Below are positions 27,538-36,639 of a stretch of 64,000 nucleotides of DNA, one piece after another (the stretch's first letter is position 1; each line of letters begins with the position of its first letter). Below the pieces are notes generated by a model that had not been told where the DNA came from, made no database searches, and was given only the letters and a program-made list of their open reading frames with translations. Both the position numbers and the translations under genes were made by a program. The DNA comes from Oleiphilus messinensis (lineage in GTDB: Bacteria; Pseudomonadota; Gammaproteobacteria; Pseudomonadales; Oleiphilaceae), in assembly GCF_002162375.1 (NCBI RefSeq), contig NZ_CP021425.1:5692501-5756500 (forward strand), given 5' to 3'.

Positions 27538-28946
27538 GCAAATATAGGATAACCCAATGATATTATTATGGATTTATTCTGCGATAAGGTAGATTATTAG
27601 TCGCCAAACAATCAACCGACCTTAAAGCAGAATGAACCAGCGTAAATTTACCACATTTCTCGAAAAACTCACCCACTCCTTCAATCCAGAAAAGATCACT
27701 GAAATCGCAAAACAGGCAGATTTCTGTGTTCGGCAAAGACGAATCACGCCTTTCAAGCTAGTGACTTGCCTGGTTGCCATAATGGCGTCTAGCACCATTG
27801 AAAGTGTAGCTGACATTCAGCGTCGATATTGTGAGTGGTCTGACAGCAACATCACTTATCGTGCCTTTCACAACCAGTTTTCGAAACCAGAGTTTCCCGA
27901 ATTCATGCGGGAAGTGTTGTCATCACTTCTCACTGACTGGTTGCAGCCTGCACTGGCATTCCCGGAAGGCCACTCTTTTCATCAGTTTAAACAGATCCTG
28001 ATTCAAGATGGCAGCTCATTTGCCGTGAAGGATTCGTTGAAGAAGTCGTTTCCTGGCCGTTTCAAAACCGTCAGTCCTGCCGCAGTTGAGCTTCAGGTGA
28101 CCATGGATCTTTTGGCAGACCAACCATGCACTATCTCGTTGACGCCCGACACAGCCAGCGAGCGGGATTACCTCCCTGAGCCACAAACTCTATCTGGGTG
28201 TCTGTTACTGGTTGACCGGGGTTACTTTGATTTGGAATGGTTTCAAGATCTGCAGGATGCTGGAGGGTTTTATGTCGCACGATGCAAGAACAACATCAAC
28301 CCCACCGTTGTATCTGCTCATCGGGAAGATGGCAAAATGCTGAAGCACGTGCAGGGAAAGCCGCTGAAATCTGTTCAAGGCAAATTACTCAAGCGACAAC
28401 GTACGGAACTAATTGTTTCCTGGAAAAAAGGAAAGCACACGATTACCGCGAGATTGATCGCTTGCTGGATCAAGCAGGAAAAGAAATTCTCCTGGTTGAT
28501 CACCAACCTCCCTCAAACGCAGTTTTCTCTGGACGAGGTCAGTGAGGCTTACCGGTTACGCTGGCAAATCGAATTGTTGTTCAAAGAGTGGAAATCCTAT
28601 GCCAATCTGCGGTGCTTTGATACCGGCAAGGAATCAGTAGCAACCGGGTTAATTTGGGCGGCGATTGCGGCGGCACTCATAAAGCGTTTTATGTGTCACA
28701 GCGCGCAGCGTATACTCGACAAAGCGCTATCCACTCGAAAAACAGCGATGTGCTGTACGATGACCTTTTGCGATACGATGCTTGGCATCATGCGCTTTGA
28801 CCAGAAGGCAACTGAACTCAATGCGCGCAAATTGATTATCTTTCTTGGGCATCATGCGGGGAGAGCCCACCCCAAAAGAGACTGCAATTCGGGTAGATTC
28901 AGTTTGGGTCTACAGCTCTGTGAGGTGGCTTAATGTTCTACCTATG
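27519..28946 (+). mobile_element. complete IS4-family insertion sequence, 1,428 bp
   Basis: Bounded by 19-base perfect terminal inverted repeats and a 10-base direct target duplication, with one transposase gene filling most of its length. It lies in the opposite orientation to the tnpB it interrupts. Intact ends, intact gene and a perfect duplication indicate a recent insertion. Confidence 0.95.
27632..28933 (+). CDS. IS4-family DDE transposase
   Basis: 433 residues. The DDE triad reads Asp126 (QDGSS), Asp195 (LLVDRGYFD) and Glu314, the last inside a canonical YREK motif with the exact spacing Tyr307-x2-Arg310-x3-Glu314-x6-Lys321 that defines the IS4 family. The frame is intact from ATG to a stop within the right terminal repeat, so it is probably active. 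The ~95 bases between left end and start hold its promoter and leader. Confidence 0.94.
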   Translation: MNQRKFTTFLEKLTHSFNPEKITEIAKQADFCVRQRRITPFKLVTCLVAIMASSTIESVADIQRRYCEWSDSNITYRAFHNQFSKPEFPEFMREVLSSLLTDWLQPALAFPEGHSFHQFKQILIQDGSSFAVKDSLKKSFPGRFKTVSPAAVELQVTMDLLADQPCTISLTPDTASERDYLPEPQTLSGCLLLVDRGYFDLEWFQDLQDAGGFYVARCKNNINPTVVSAHREDGKMLKHVQGKPLKSVQGKLLKRQRTELIVSWKKGKHTITARLIACWIKQEKKFSWLITNLPQTQFSLDEVSEAYRLRWQIELLFKEWKSYANLRCFDTGKESVATGLIWAAIAAALIKRFMCHSAQRILDKALSTRKTAMCCTMTFCDTMLGIMRFDQKATELNARKLIIFLGHHAGRAHPKRDCNSGRFSLGLQLCEVA

Positions 28947-28956
28947 AACGCGGCCG
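28928..28956. repeat. IS4-type right end: inverted repeat and target duplication
   Basis: The reverse complement of the left terminal repeat is at 28928-28946, all 19 bases matching, followed by the second target copy AACGCGGCCG at 28947-28956. The transposase stop codon lies inside the repeat. Confidence 0.93.
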
Positions 28957-30285
28957 CGTGGTGATCTGAAAAACCGTGTCGATCGCGATACTTCATCCGC
29001 CCCAGTAATGAGGTATAAGCCGGATTGACGTGATAAAGGCGTATGCCGCGTTTTATGCTTTGCGTTTCAATCAAGTCCTTGATCTTACCGTAAGCAAAGG
29101 CATTCAACATACGGGCATACTGAGGATGATCCTGCTTTTGGTATTGCCGTTTCTTCTGCTGAAAATCCAGCTTTTCAATCACCACCGCTTTACTTTGCTG
29201 TGCGGCAAAGTCCATCAGGTCTCGTACGGCATCCCCAATAATGGCTGCCCGTTGAGCATCATTCTTATAGTGTAACGGTAAGTCAAACGTTCGGTGTTGC
29301 AGTGGGTTACCGTTTCGATCCAGCTCGACGACCGCTAAGTGGTCCGGGTTGACATCTACACCGATGACACCTTGGTCATCATCGATCCACTCTGCTTGCT
29401 CTGTTGGGCCTGCCACTTCCACGCTAACGAGTAACCGCCAACCTTTTTCGTCTCGCTTAAATCGAAAACTCAGGGATTGCCCTTTGATTGATTTATCGTG
29501 TTTTTTAACCTGATTCTGCCAAACGGCTTGGGCAATCGCCGCCTTTCCATGCTTGAATTGCAGGCGATCAATGTTAATGGTCGTGCCGAACGTGGCGCGT
29601 AATTGGTGGGGCACCAGGAGTTTTAGCTGGTAAGCATCTTCTTGCTCACTGGGCGATAGCTGGGCATTTTGACAGCCCCAGGATTCATCATGAGAACCCA
29701 CTAATAGAAATTCGCGGTGTCGTGCTTCGTGCCAGCGTTGTTTCCAGCCTTCAATGGCCGAACCCGTTTCTAACGCTTGACGCTCTTTCAGCAGCTTTCG
29801 ACCACCAAAACAAATCGGTGTTTTGTTTTCCTGTTTCTCGGCCACCAAGGCGGCCTGCTTTTGCTGCCAACGACGCAGTTTAACTTCCTTTTGTCGTAAC
29901 CTGTTGCGAAGTTGTTTCGCCTGTTGCGGGCTGCCTTTCTCTGCAACATGATCACGGCGCTTCTCTAGTTTGTTGAGTGTTTTCTCCAGCTGTTTGATTT
30001 TAACGTCCAGCGTCACCAGTCGGTTGTTTCGATTGGTTTGGTAAGACTGGATTAAGCCTTTAATGCTTTGCCGTACGCCTTGAAACACCCGATAGCTGAA
30101 CGGCATCCCCATTTCATGCATAAACTGGGTACGATTCAATTGCTGGGCTTTAGGCTTTTGTAAGTTAGCAAACCAACGAAACTTCACTTGATTCCACAGC
30201 TCGGCATATTGACACAATGCCGCATCCTGCTCATGAATTAAATCAAGCCGGGTTTCAAAGGTGAGTGTTTTCGTTGGCGTATCCA

Positions 30286-30582
30286 CTAGGTGATGGCTCG
30301 TTGATTTTTACGACTACGTGAACCATGCAATCGCGCAATTTGCGTTTTCAAATCTTTTTTCTGATCACGAGAAGAGACGCGTGCATAACAGATCGTTCTG
30401 CGTTACTCATTAGCAGTCGACTGACCGCAAAAGGCTAAAAGTTTATCAAGCGCATAACGACGATGGCCACCCGGCGTACGGAAATCTGAGAAAAATCGTG
30501 ATTCTTTTTCCCAGCGACGAAGGGTGGAAACGGCCACACCCAGCAGAAAAGCGGCAGCGCCTATCGATAGAAATTCAGCCAT
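30286..30582 (-). pseudogene. tnpA: IS607-type TnpA serine recombinase remnant
   Basis: From the ATG at 30582 (eight bases after GGAGG) the first ~59 residues are a MerR-like HTH (FLSIGAAAFLLGVAVSTLRRWEKE...TPGGHRRY), the usual N-terminus of IS607 TnpA. An in-frame TAA at 30403-30405 interrupts it. Translation beyond in the same frame continues RRTICYARVSSRDQKKDLKTQI, the start of the catalytic domain with the nucleophilic serine, then passes straight into ARLHGSRSRKNQRAIT and a stop overlapping tnpB. That last piece looks like the normal C-terminal tail, so about 100 residues of catalytic domain are missing by an in-frame deletion. Not functional. Confidence 0.85.
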
Positions 30583-30701
30583 GATCATCACCTCCATCCA
30601 TGAGAAAACAATACTGTACAAGCCACTGTGTATGAGTAGGTTTAGTCAAGTATTTCGTTAACTGTTAAAGCCCCGAAAACCGGGATACGGTTGCCTTGAT
30701 T

Positions 30702-31082
30702 ATGTTCCAGCGAGAATTGAATGCGGTGAACACTCAGCCGTATTTACCCAGCCAGGAACAACGCAGTGTTCGCACTCAACTTAATCGACTGGAAGAACAG
30801 CTTGCCCACACCAATATGCTGTACAACGCTCACAAAAGCCTCGGTGTGAATATTGGTTACGAAACCACGATTCCTCTGGAAGATCATATAGCCAAAATTG
30901 ATATATTACTCGAGACCATCGAGGACGCAACTATCCCCAAAAACACTTGGAACTCATTGCTTTCTCGTTGGGCATTTGTGAAGGGCGCGTACCTGAGCTA
31001 CAGCGATACCGACGCGACATTTGCCGTTGATTTCTACTCCGCGCAGATGGTATCACTGATTGAAGAATTGAGGCGGCACTGA
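30702..31082 (+). CDS. hypothetical helical protein
   Basis: About 126 residues from the ATG at 30702 (a TTG two codons earlier is possible). It is mostly helical and coiled-coil-like at the start (SVRTQLNRLEEQLAHTNMLYNAHKSL) with no membrane segment. Family not recognised. It begins about 120 bases from the tnpA remnant and converges on rhlE across the tandem repeats, so it may be host sequence that flanks the element. Confidence 0.5.
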   Translation: MFQRELNAVNTQPYLPSQEQRSVRTQLNRLEEQLAHTNMLYNAHKSLGVNIGYETTIPLEDHIAKIDILLETIEDATIPKNTWNSLLSRWAFVKGAYLSYSDTDATFAVDFYSAQMVSLIEELRRH

Positions 31083-31091
31083 GCCCTCGCG

Positions 31092-31133
31092 CCTCACGTA
31101 CTACACCTTACGTACTACACCTCACGTACTATA
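31092..31133. repeat. three tandem 14-base repeats
   Basis: CCTCACGTACTACA, CCTTACGTACTACA and CCTCACGTACTATA follow one another without gaps between the convergent stops of the hypothetical gene and rhlE. Each unit contains the self-complementary core ACGT/GTAC. Function is unknown; it may be a slippage-generated spacer. Confidence 0.85.
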
Positions 31134-31135
31134 AA

Positions 31136-32632
31136 TCAGGAGGCTCCGTTTGAGCTTCTTGCACGGTTTCCACCGTTTGTACGTCCGGATCCGCTGGGAC
31201 GCCCAGAACCAGCAGGGCGACCAGACCCCGTTCCACCGCCAGAAGGACGGCGATTTCCTGATCTGGGGCTTGCACCGGCTTTAGAATTTGCACCGGATTT
31301 GGAACCGGAACCACTGCGGCGACCCGGTCCGCCATTTGCTTTTGCGCTATCTGGCTTTTTACGGGCATGCCCCGCGCCTTTGCCCCCACCAGCTCCTTTA
31401 CCTGATCCATCCGTCGATAGACCCAGCGGCTTTTGTTTCGGCTTTTTGGGTTTCTTTGGTTTTAGTGGCTTAAGGTGTGTGGGTGATTCCGGTACCCGAT
31501 GGTCAGGCTCAAAACCTTCGACCTCTTCCCGAGGCAAGACCTTTTGAATCAGGCGCTCAATGCCCACCAGCACATCAAATTCATCTGCGCAAACTAGAGA
31601 AATCGCTTCCCCCGATGCTCCGGCCCGACCCGTTCTGCCGATGCGGTGCACATAATCTTCGGCGACCGCAGGCAAATCCACATTAATGACATAAGGTAGC
31701 TGATCAATATCCAGACCACGTGCCGCGATATCGGTGGCAACCAATATCTGGATATTATTCTTTTTAAAGGCATCCAGCGCCCGGGTGCGCGCACCCTGGC
31801 TTTTGTTGCCGTGAATCGCAGCGGCTTTTATTCCGACCTTCTCCAGCTTCAGTGCCAGACGGTTCGCGCCGTGTTTGGTTTTGCTGAAGACCAGTGCCTG
31901 ATGCCATTGGTGCTCACGGATCAAACGAATCAGCAGCTCCGGCTTACGCTTTTTATCTACGGGCACAATCCACTGCTTCACCGTTTTCGCCGTAGAATTT
32001 TCAGGGTTAACCGAAATCTCGACCGGGTCTGTAACCAGCCCTTTGGCAAGCTGTCGTATCGCTTGCGAGAAAGTTGCCGAGAACAACAGGTTCTGGCGTT
32101 TGGCAGGCAGAAGGGTTAACAATTTCCGGATGTCGTGGATAAATCCCATGTCCAGCATGCGATCCGCCTCATCCAGCACGAGCACTTCCAGTTGCTCGAA
32201 TTTAATCGCATTCTGCTGGTACAAATCCAGAAGACGGCCCGGCGTCGCCACCAGTATATCGACGCCTTTTCGCAGCTTCATCATCTGCGGATTGATTTTG
32301 ACCCCGCCATAAACCACCGCACAGCGGACTGGCGTGTGTTGGCCATAGACCTCGAAGCACTCACCCACCTGGGCAGCTAATTCCCGGGTTGGCGCCAACA
32401 CGAGCACCCGCACCTGATTGGCTCGCGGCTGTTCACGGTGCAACAGCTGCTCCAGTATAGGCAAAGCAAACCCCGCAGTTTTACCGGTCCCGGTCTGTGC
32501 AGCCGCCATGACATCCTTGCCCTGCAATATAGCAGGTATGGCCTGAGCTTGAATGGGTGAGGGTTTTTCATACCCTTGTTCGGTAACAGCGTTAGTGATG
32601 GGGGCTGACAGACCCAGTGAAGCAAATGTCAT
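31136..32632 (-). CDS. rhlE: DEAD-box RNA helicase, RhlE type
   Basis: About 498 residues from the ATG at 32632 (MTFASLGLS, the typical RhlE opening); the open frame extends upstream without a ribosome site. Motifs in order: Q motif with [10 protein letters not shown], Walker [19 protein letters not shown] in [16 protein letters not shown] (FSATF), and [10 protein letters not shown]. The last ~110 residues are a Lys/Pro then Gly/Ser/Arg-rich disordered tail (repeats of GSG and RPSG), the usual RNA-binding extension. It unwinds structured RNA during cold adaptation, ribosome assembly or decay. The frame in the tail is supported by clean continuation from the helicase core. Confidence 0.93.
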   Translation of the reverse strand: MTFASLGLSAPITNAVTEQGYEKPSPIQAQAIPAILQGKDVMAAAQTGTGKTAGFALPILEQLLHREQPRANQVRVLVLAPTRELAAQVGECFEVYGQHTPVRCAVVYGGVKINPQMMKLRKGVDILVATPGRLLDLYQQNAIKFEQLEVLVLDEADRMLDMGFIHDIRKLLTLLPAKRQNLLFSATFSQAIRQLAKGLVTDPVEISVNPENSTAKTVKQWIVPVDKKRKPELLIRLIREHQWHQALVFSKTKHGANRLALKLEKVGIKAAAIHGNKSQGARTRALDAFKKNNIQILVATDIAARGLDIDQLPYVINVDLPAVAEDYVHRIGRTGRAGASGEAISLVCADEFDVLVGIERLIQKVLPREEVEGFEPDHRVPESPTHLKPLKPKKPKKPKQKPLGLSTDGSGKGAGGGKGAGHARKKPDSAKANGGPGRRSGSGSKSGANSKAGASPRSGNRRPSGGGTGSGRPAGSGRPSGSGRTNGGNRARSSNGAS

Positions 32633-32753
32633 ATTCTGGTCTCTTGAAAATTCCGCGCAGTATATCGATTGCATCAGCAGAAGGCTAATGATTAATCAAA
32701 GGTACTGAACAAGAGATGGGAATGAGCCCCCTCACCCCGGTCTCAACCCGCAC

Positions 32754-34280
32754 TTAACCCGGATTCAGTACTGATTTCAACCGCCCGATAATTCCGGTAG
32801 CCGGTCGCGCCCGCCCTGATTTTTGGAAGCCATCAAAGGTCAAGATCCCATCGGCAATGGGCGCTTTACGCAAATCCTCTGAATCCTGATGATAATCCTG
32901 ACTCACCGTCCAGGGGGCTTTGCTCCCTTGCCGGGGCAAACGATCCTGAGCACGTTTGACATAGCCCGAATTCAACGCGGTCAACATTGTGGATTCCGTT
33001 TTACAATTATCCTGATCAACCGGTACCACCTGACGGTAGCCATTGGCATCCATGTATTTGATCAGGCGACACAAATATTCACTGGCGATATCTGCCTTGA
33101 GCGTCCAGGGCAAGTTGGTGTAACCAAAAATCATACCCGCGTTGGGTATCCCTTCCACTAGCACATTTTTGTATACCATCGTGCTGGGGAAATCGACCGG
33201 CTCCTCATCAATCTGTAAATTAATGCCCCCCAGCATCTGCAAATCCAGTCCAGTTGCCGTGATGATGATATCCGCTTCAAGTTGTTTACCGGATTTGAGT
33301 TGGATGCCTCCTGCCGTAAAACGCTCAATCTGATCGGTGGCCATGGTCACTTTGCCTTTGCGAATCGCCTTGAACAAGTCACCATCGGCAACCGCACACA
33401 GGCGTTCATCCCAGGGATTGTAGTGTGGCGTAAAATGACGCATATCTGCCCCGGATCCGAGCTGGCGACGCACCAGTGACAGTAAAAAACGGCGCATTAC
33501 TTTGGGACGCTTTCGTGATTCCTGAAAGATCATTTTCTGAATGGCAATATTCCGCGCCCGGGTGATCCGGTAGACCAGCTTATCCGGCAACAGTTTTTGC
33601 AGCTGACGCGTCACCGGATCAATGACGGGTACCGGCATCATGTAAGTCGGAGAGCGCTGCAGCATGGTAACCATCGCGGCCTTGTCAGCCATGGAAGGAA
33701 CAATGGTGACGGCTGTTGCACCGCTACCGATAACGACCACTTTTTTACCCGTGTAATCCAATCCCTGGGGCCAGTGTTGCGGGTGAATAACCTGCCCCTT
33801 GAAATCAGCTTCACCCGGGAAGTCCGGTTTGTAGCCTTGATCGTAATTGTAATAACCCGTGCAGCCGACAACAAAATTCGCCGTGTATTCCTGAACGTCT
33901 CCGCTCGCTTCATGCGCCACGGTGACCGTCCAGTATTTGAGCTCATTCGACCAATTCGCCTTGATCACTTTCAGGCCATACTGGATATGCCGGTCAACGC
34001 CGTACTCTTGAGCCGTTTCCTGCACATAACCCTTGATGGATGCACCGTCGGCAAGGACTTTTGCGCCAGTCCAGGGTTTGAAGTGGTAGCCAAAGGTGAA
34101 CATATCGGAATCAGAGCGGATACCAGGATAGCGGAACAAATCCCACGTGCCTCCGATTGCATCACGACGTTCAAGAATGGTATACGTTTTATCCGGACAA
34201 TTGCGGGTCAGGTGGCAAGCCATCCCGATCCCGGAAACACCGGCCCCTACAATCAACACATCAACATGTGTATTTGTCAT
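32754..34280 (-). CDS. FAD-dependent Baeyer-Villiger-type monooxygenase
   Basis: About 508 residues from the ATG at 34280, ten bases after GGAGG. FAD Rossmann motif VGAGVSGIGMA near residue 10, GTWDLFRYPGIRSDSD, the Baeyer-Villiger fingerprint FKGQVIHPQHWP (F-x-G-x3-H-x3-W-P) and a second NAD(P)H-binding GSGATA motif are all in place. The C-terminal length and the LRKAPIADGILTF tail resemble EthA-type enzymes, which convert ketones to esters or oxidise sulfur. The substrate is unknown; location next to a long-chain acyl-CoA synthetase and AraC suggests fatty or alkane-derived ketones. It is followed on the same strand by rhlE, in a separate unit. Confidence 0.9.
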   Translation of the reverse strand: MTNTHVDVLIVGAGVSGIGMACHLTRNCPDKTYTILERRDAIGGTWDLFRYPGIRSDSDMFTFGYHFKPWTGAKVLADGASIKGYVQETAQEYGVDRHIQYGLKVIKANWSNELKYWTVTVAHEASGDVQEYTANFVVGCTGYYNYDQGYKPDFPGEADFKGQVIHPQHWPQGLDYTGKKVVVIGSGATAVTIVPSMADKAAMVTMLQRSPTYMMPVPVIDPVTRQLQKLLPDKLVYRITRARNIAIQKMIFQESRKRPKVMRRFLLSLVRRQLGSGADMRHFTPHYNPWDERLCAVADGDLFKAIRKGKVTMATDQIERFTAGGIQLKSGKQLEADIIITATGLDLQMLGGINLQIDEEPVDFPSTMVYKNVLVEGIPNAGMIFGYTNLPWTLKADIASEYLCRLIKYMDANGYRQVVPVDQDNCKTESTMLTALNSGYVKRAQDRLPRQGSKAPWTVSQDYHQDSEDLRKAPIADGILTFDGFQKSGRARPATGIIGRLKSVLNPG

Positions 34281-34383
34281 AACTTTTTTACCTCCGGGAG
34301 GCGAACCTCCGGGACGCACCCTGAAGCACGCCCTGATTATTTTTATATTTAACCCATCACACCTCATTGTTACATCATAAAAT

Positions 34384-34418
34384 GGCGCATTACAATGTCA
34401 TTTCGACCGTAATGCGCC
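34384..34418 (-). terminator. probable terminator after the acyl-CoA synthetase gene
   Basis: GGCGCATTAC (34384-34393) and GTAATGCGCC (34409-34418) are perfect arms around 15 bases, and a T-rich ATTTTAT tail follows on the minus strand. The monooxygenase gene would therefore need its own promoter. Confidence 0.6.
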
Positions 34419-34465
34419 GTCAGGAATGCAACCGATGTGTCGGTTTGTATCAGAGGTTTGCAGGT

Positions 34466-36295
34466 TTAATAACGGTACTTGCCAGCCTCGATCTCTGCCT
34501 GCAGTTCATCCGTCAGCTGCACATAAGTATCCGCTTTGGGTAAACAGACATAAACCGGGTCTGCAACTTTAGCGAGATTAAAACCGTCTTCTTTAAGGGG
34601 AGCCTTTTTATGTTTGAACGTGCCCGTTGTTTCCATGCCACTGCTAACGCGCAGGAAGACCGGAATCGCATAATGGGGCAGTTCTTTATTCAGCTCTTTC
34701 AGGAACATTGAAAAATCAAATTGGGTGTGGTCACATTCCAATCGCATCGACGCCATACCGGCACGGCCATTCGTGTTGGGAATTTCAACACCATATACCA
34801 CCGTTTCACTCACGGACTCGATACTGTCACAAATGCGTTCTACTTCAGTTGTAGATACATTTTCGCCCTTCCATCTAAACGTATCCCCCAGGCGGTCGAC
34901 GAATTGCGCGTGTTTGAACCCCATATCCCGCATTAAATCACCAGTATTGAACCAGGCATCGCCTTTCTGGAACACATCTTCAAAAATACATTGCTTGGTT
35001 TTTTCCGGATCGGTGTAACCATGGAAGGGTGACTTCGGCGTAATCTTGCCAATCAACAGACCCGCTTCGCCTTTTTTCACTTTGATCATACGACCTTTGC
35101 TATCCCGAACCGGGCGCTCGTTTTCTTTGTCATAGCGCACGATAGCATAAGGTAAAGGGGACAAACCGACCGTATTGTCAAAGTTCATAACATTGGTAAA
35201 ACCAATGTTACCTTCACTCGACGCGTAAAACTCCATGACCTTTTCAATGCCAAAACGGTCTTTAAAACCACGCCAGATTGAAGGGCGTAGCCCGTTGCCG
35301 ACGATAATGCGCACTTTATTATTGCGATCACTGGGTCGTACCGGTTGATCCATCAGATAGCGGCATAGCTCACCTACATAACCAAACGCGGTCGCCTGAT
35401 GCTGATTGATTTCATCCCAGAAACGGCTGGCACTGAACTTACGGGACAACACCAGCGCCGCACTTCCAGCCAGTATGGATCCCCAGCAGACGGCCATTGC
35501 AGTGGCATGATAGAACGGTAAGCAAATATACATGCGGTCGCTCGGCGTAAGGCGCACGGCACTGTAACCAAAGTTACCGTATGCTTTCATGTATCGGCCG
35601 TGATTGAATACAACCGCTTTCGGCATGCCGGTCGTACCGGATGTATAAATATAAAAGCAAGCATCTTCAGCAAAAACCTGCTGGGTTTGGGGCAGATTGT
35701 TTTCCGGCTGAGTCCCGGTAGTCTCCGCCAGGTTAACCCAGCCTTCCGGGGCACTACCAGCATCTTTCAGTGTATCCTGATCCGCCCAGTAGTATTTTTG
35801 ATCGGGTGAGATGACCAACTCACTCTCGACTTCACTGTAGGCTTCAGCCAGTTCTTCACCGACGATGGCGATGCGAGGCTTAACCAGGTTGATGCTATGA
35901 ACCAAGACCTTGCCACGCTGAGAGGTATTCACCAGCGCACTGACCGCTCCAATTTTGGCACAAGCGGTAACCGTTGCCAGTAACTCAGGGCGATTCTCCA
36001 ACATTACGACTACAGTGTCGCCTTTTTGAATACCAATCGATACCAGATAGTGGGCAATACGATTTGCCCAGGCATTAAACTGTGTATAGGTCAGTGCAGT
36101 ATCATCGTACAAAATGGCGAACCCGTTCGGGTTTTCTTCAGTTGCCTGCTCGACACATCGACCGAGCCCCATTGGCTTGCTCAAATCCGTGGCGTTACCG
36201 ACACGCAACCCCTTCAACATTGAAGGCAGGCCCGCCATAAATCCGGGCAGTTTTGCTGCGACTTGCGAAATAGTGATCACATCTCCGTGCTTCAT
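34466..36295 (-). CDS. long-chain (very-long-chain type) acyl-CoA synthetase
   Basis: 609 residues of the AMP-binding superfamily. The phosphate-binding loop is YTSGTTGMPKA, the adenylate motif is in MEFYASSEGN, the motif STGD reads FNTGDLM, and the C-terminal RWKGENVSTTEVE with the catalytic Lys near GTFKHKKAPL are present. The long insertion and the sequence around VFNHGRYMKAYGN resemble FATP/FadD6-type enzymes that activate long and very long fatty acids. It should make acyl-CoA from free acids in the cytoplasm or at the inner membrane. It lies between AraC and the monooxygenase and shares their strand. Confidence 0.9.
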   Translation of the reverse strand: MKHGDVITISQVAAKLPGFMAGLPSMLKGLRVGNATDLSKPMGLGRCVEQATEENPNGFAILYDDTALTYTQFNAWANRIAHYLVSIGIQKGDTVVVMLENRPELLATVTACAKIGAVSALVNTSQRGKVLVHSINLVKPRIAIVGEELAEAYSEVESELVISPDQKYYWADQDTLKDAGSAPEGWVNLAETTGTQPENNLPQTQQVFAEDACFYIYTSGTTGMPKAVVFNHGRYMKAYGNFGYSAVRLTPSDRMYICLPFYHATAMAVCWGSILAGSAALVLSRKFSASRFWDEINQHQATAFGYVGELCRYLMDQPVRPSDRNNKVRIIVGNGLRPSIWRGFKDRFGIEKVMEFYASSEGNIGFTNVMNFDNTVGLSPLPYAIVRYDKENERPVRDSKGRMIKVKKGEAGLLIGKITPKSPFHGYTDPEKTKQCIFEDVFQKGDAWFNTGDLMRDMGFKHAQFVDRLGDTFRWKGENVSTTEVERICDSIESVSETVVYGVEIPNTNGRAGMASMRLECDHTQFDFSMFLKELNKELPHYAIPVFLRVSSGMETTGTFKHKKAPLKEDGFNLAKVADPVYVCLPKADTYVQLTDELQAEIEAGKYRY

Positions 36296-36418
36296 AATCT
36301 GTTCCCATGTCCTGTCTAATTATTACTATCGTTCTAATTTTAACTATCGTTGTTATTGGTGCACTTCCAGTTTGAGGTGTGCTACTCGGGCTTTATGGCC
36401 TCTTTTTTTCTGCGAACG

Positions 36419-36456
36419 TCAATGCCTGAAAGTCTGATGGAAATCCCAGGCATTGA
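36419..36456. promoter_or_regulatory. inverted repeat in the AraC/acyl-CoA synthetase intergenic region
   Basis: TCAATGCCTG (36419-36428) and CAGGCATTGA (36447-36456) are perfect 10-base arms around 18 bases. It is ~125 bases before the synthetase start and ~180 bases past the AraC stop, so it may be an operator for the synthetase. The rest of 36296-36639 shows a small hairpin (CTGACA/TGTCAG, 36626-36643) at the AraC stop and nothing else I can name. Confidence 0.4.
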
Positions 36457-36639
36457 CAAAAATCTGCTGTCTAACGCAACAGACTCTTCGGTTCAGGAAT
36501 TTTAGTGGAGTGACTGCAGATGGGGAATGCGTAGTTGTTGCACAAAAGTGGCAATTCGTCTCACTTACTCGTGACAAATTCACGCTTTGCTATACAAGTC
36601 TCAGAATCGACTGCAACTCATCAAGCTGACAAATCGCTG

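Larger units (their letters stand above)
27193..30286 (-). pseudogene. tnpB: TnpB-related (RuvC-type) protein, split by IS insertion
   Basis: The gene begins at a GTG at 30286 overlapping the tnpA remnant stop by one base. The first 446 codons run to the insertion at 28947; the last ~104 codons lie at 27193-27507. Removing the nested element and one copy of its target duplication restores one frame of about 551 residues, reading DHHAAALVIGRR across the joint. RuvC catalytic residues are Asp311, Glu371 and Asp441; the insertion follows the third by a few residues. There is no Cys4 zinc ribbon between the second and third motifs, placing it in the longer zinc-finger-less TnpB-related group. The truncated product would lack its C-terminal ~100 residues and is probably inactive. 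Confidence 0.88.
27193..30582 (-). mobile_element. decayed IS607-type element interrupted by an IS4-type element
   Basis: The element carries the IS607 pair in order on the minus strand: a MerR-headed serine-recombinase gene (tnpA, decayed) and a TnpB-related gene. Both are disabled: tnpA by a nonsense codon and a large internal deletion, tnpB by the nested insertion sequence. IS607 elements lack terminal inverted repeats and target duplications, so exact ends cannot be read; the outer limits given are those of the genes and the true ends should be within about 50-100 bases outside. The base at which host sequence resumes is not determined. Confidence 0.8.

Noticed and set aside
27622-27816. 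Short minus-strand frame at the start of the IS4-type transposase
   Set aside because: It is antisense to the intact transposase with no ribosome site.
31129-31410. 93-residue minus-strand frame in the rhlE tail
   Set aside because: It overlaps the Gly/Arg-rich tail of rhlE in another frame; the tail frame continues directly from the helicase core.
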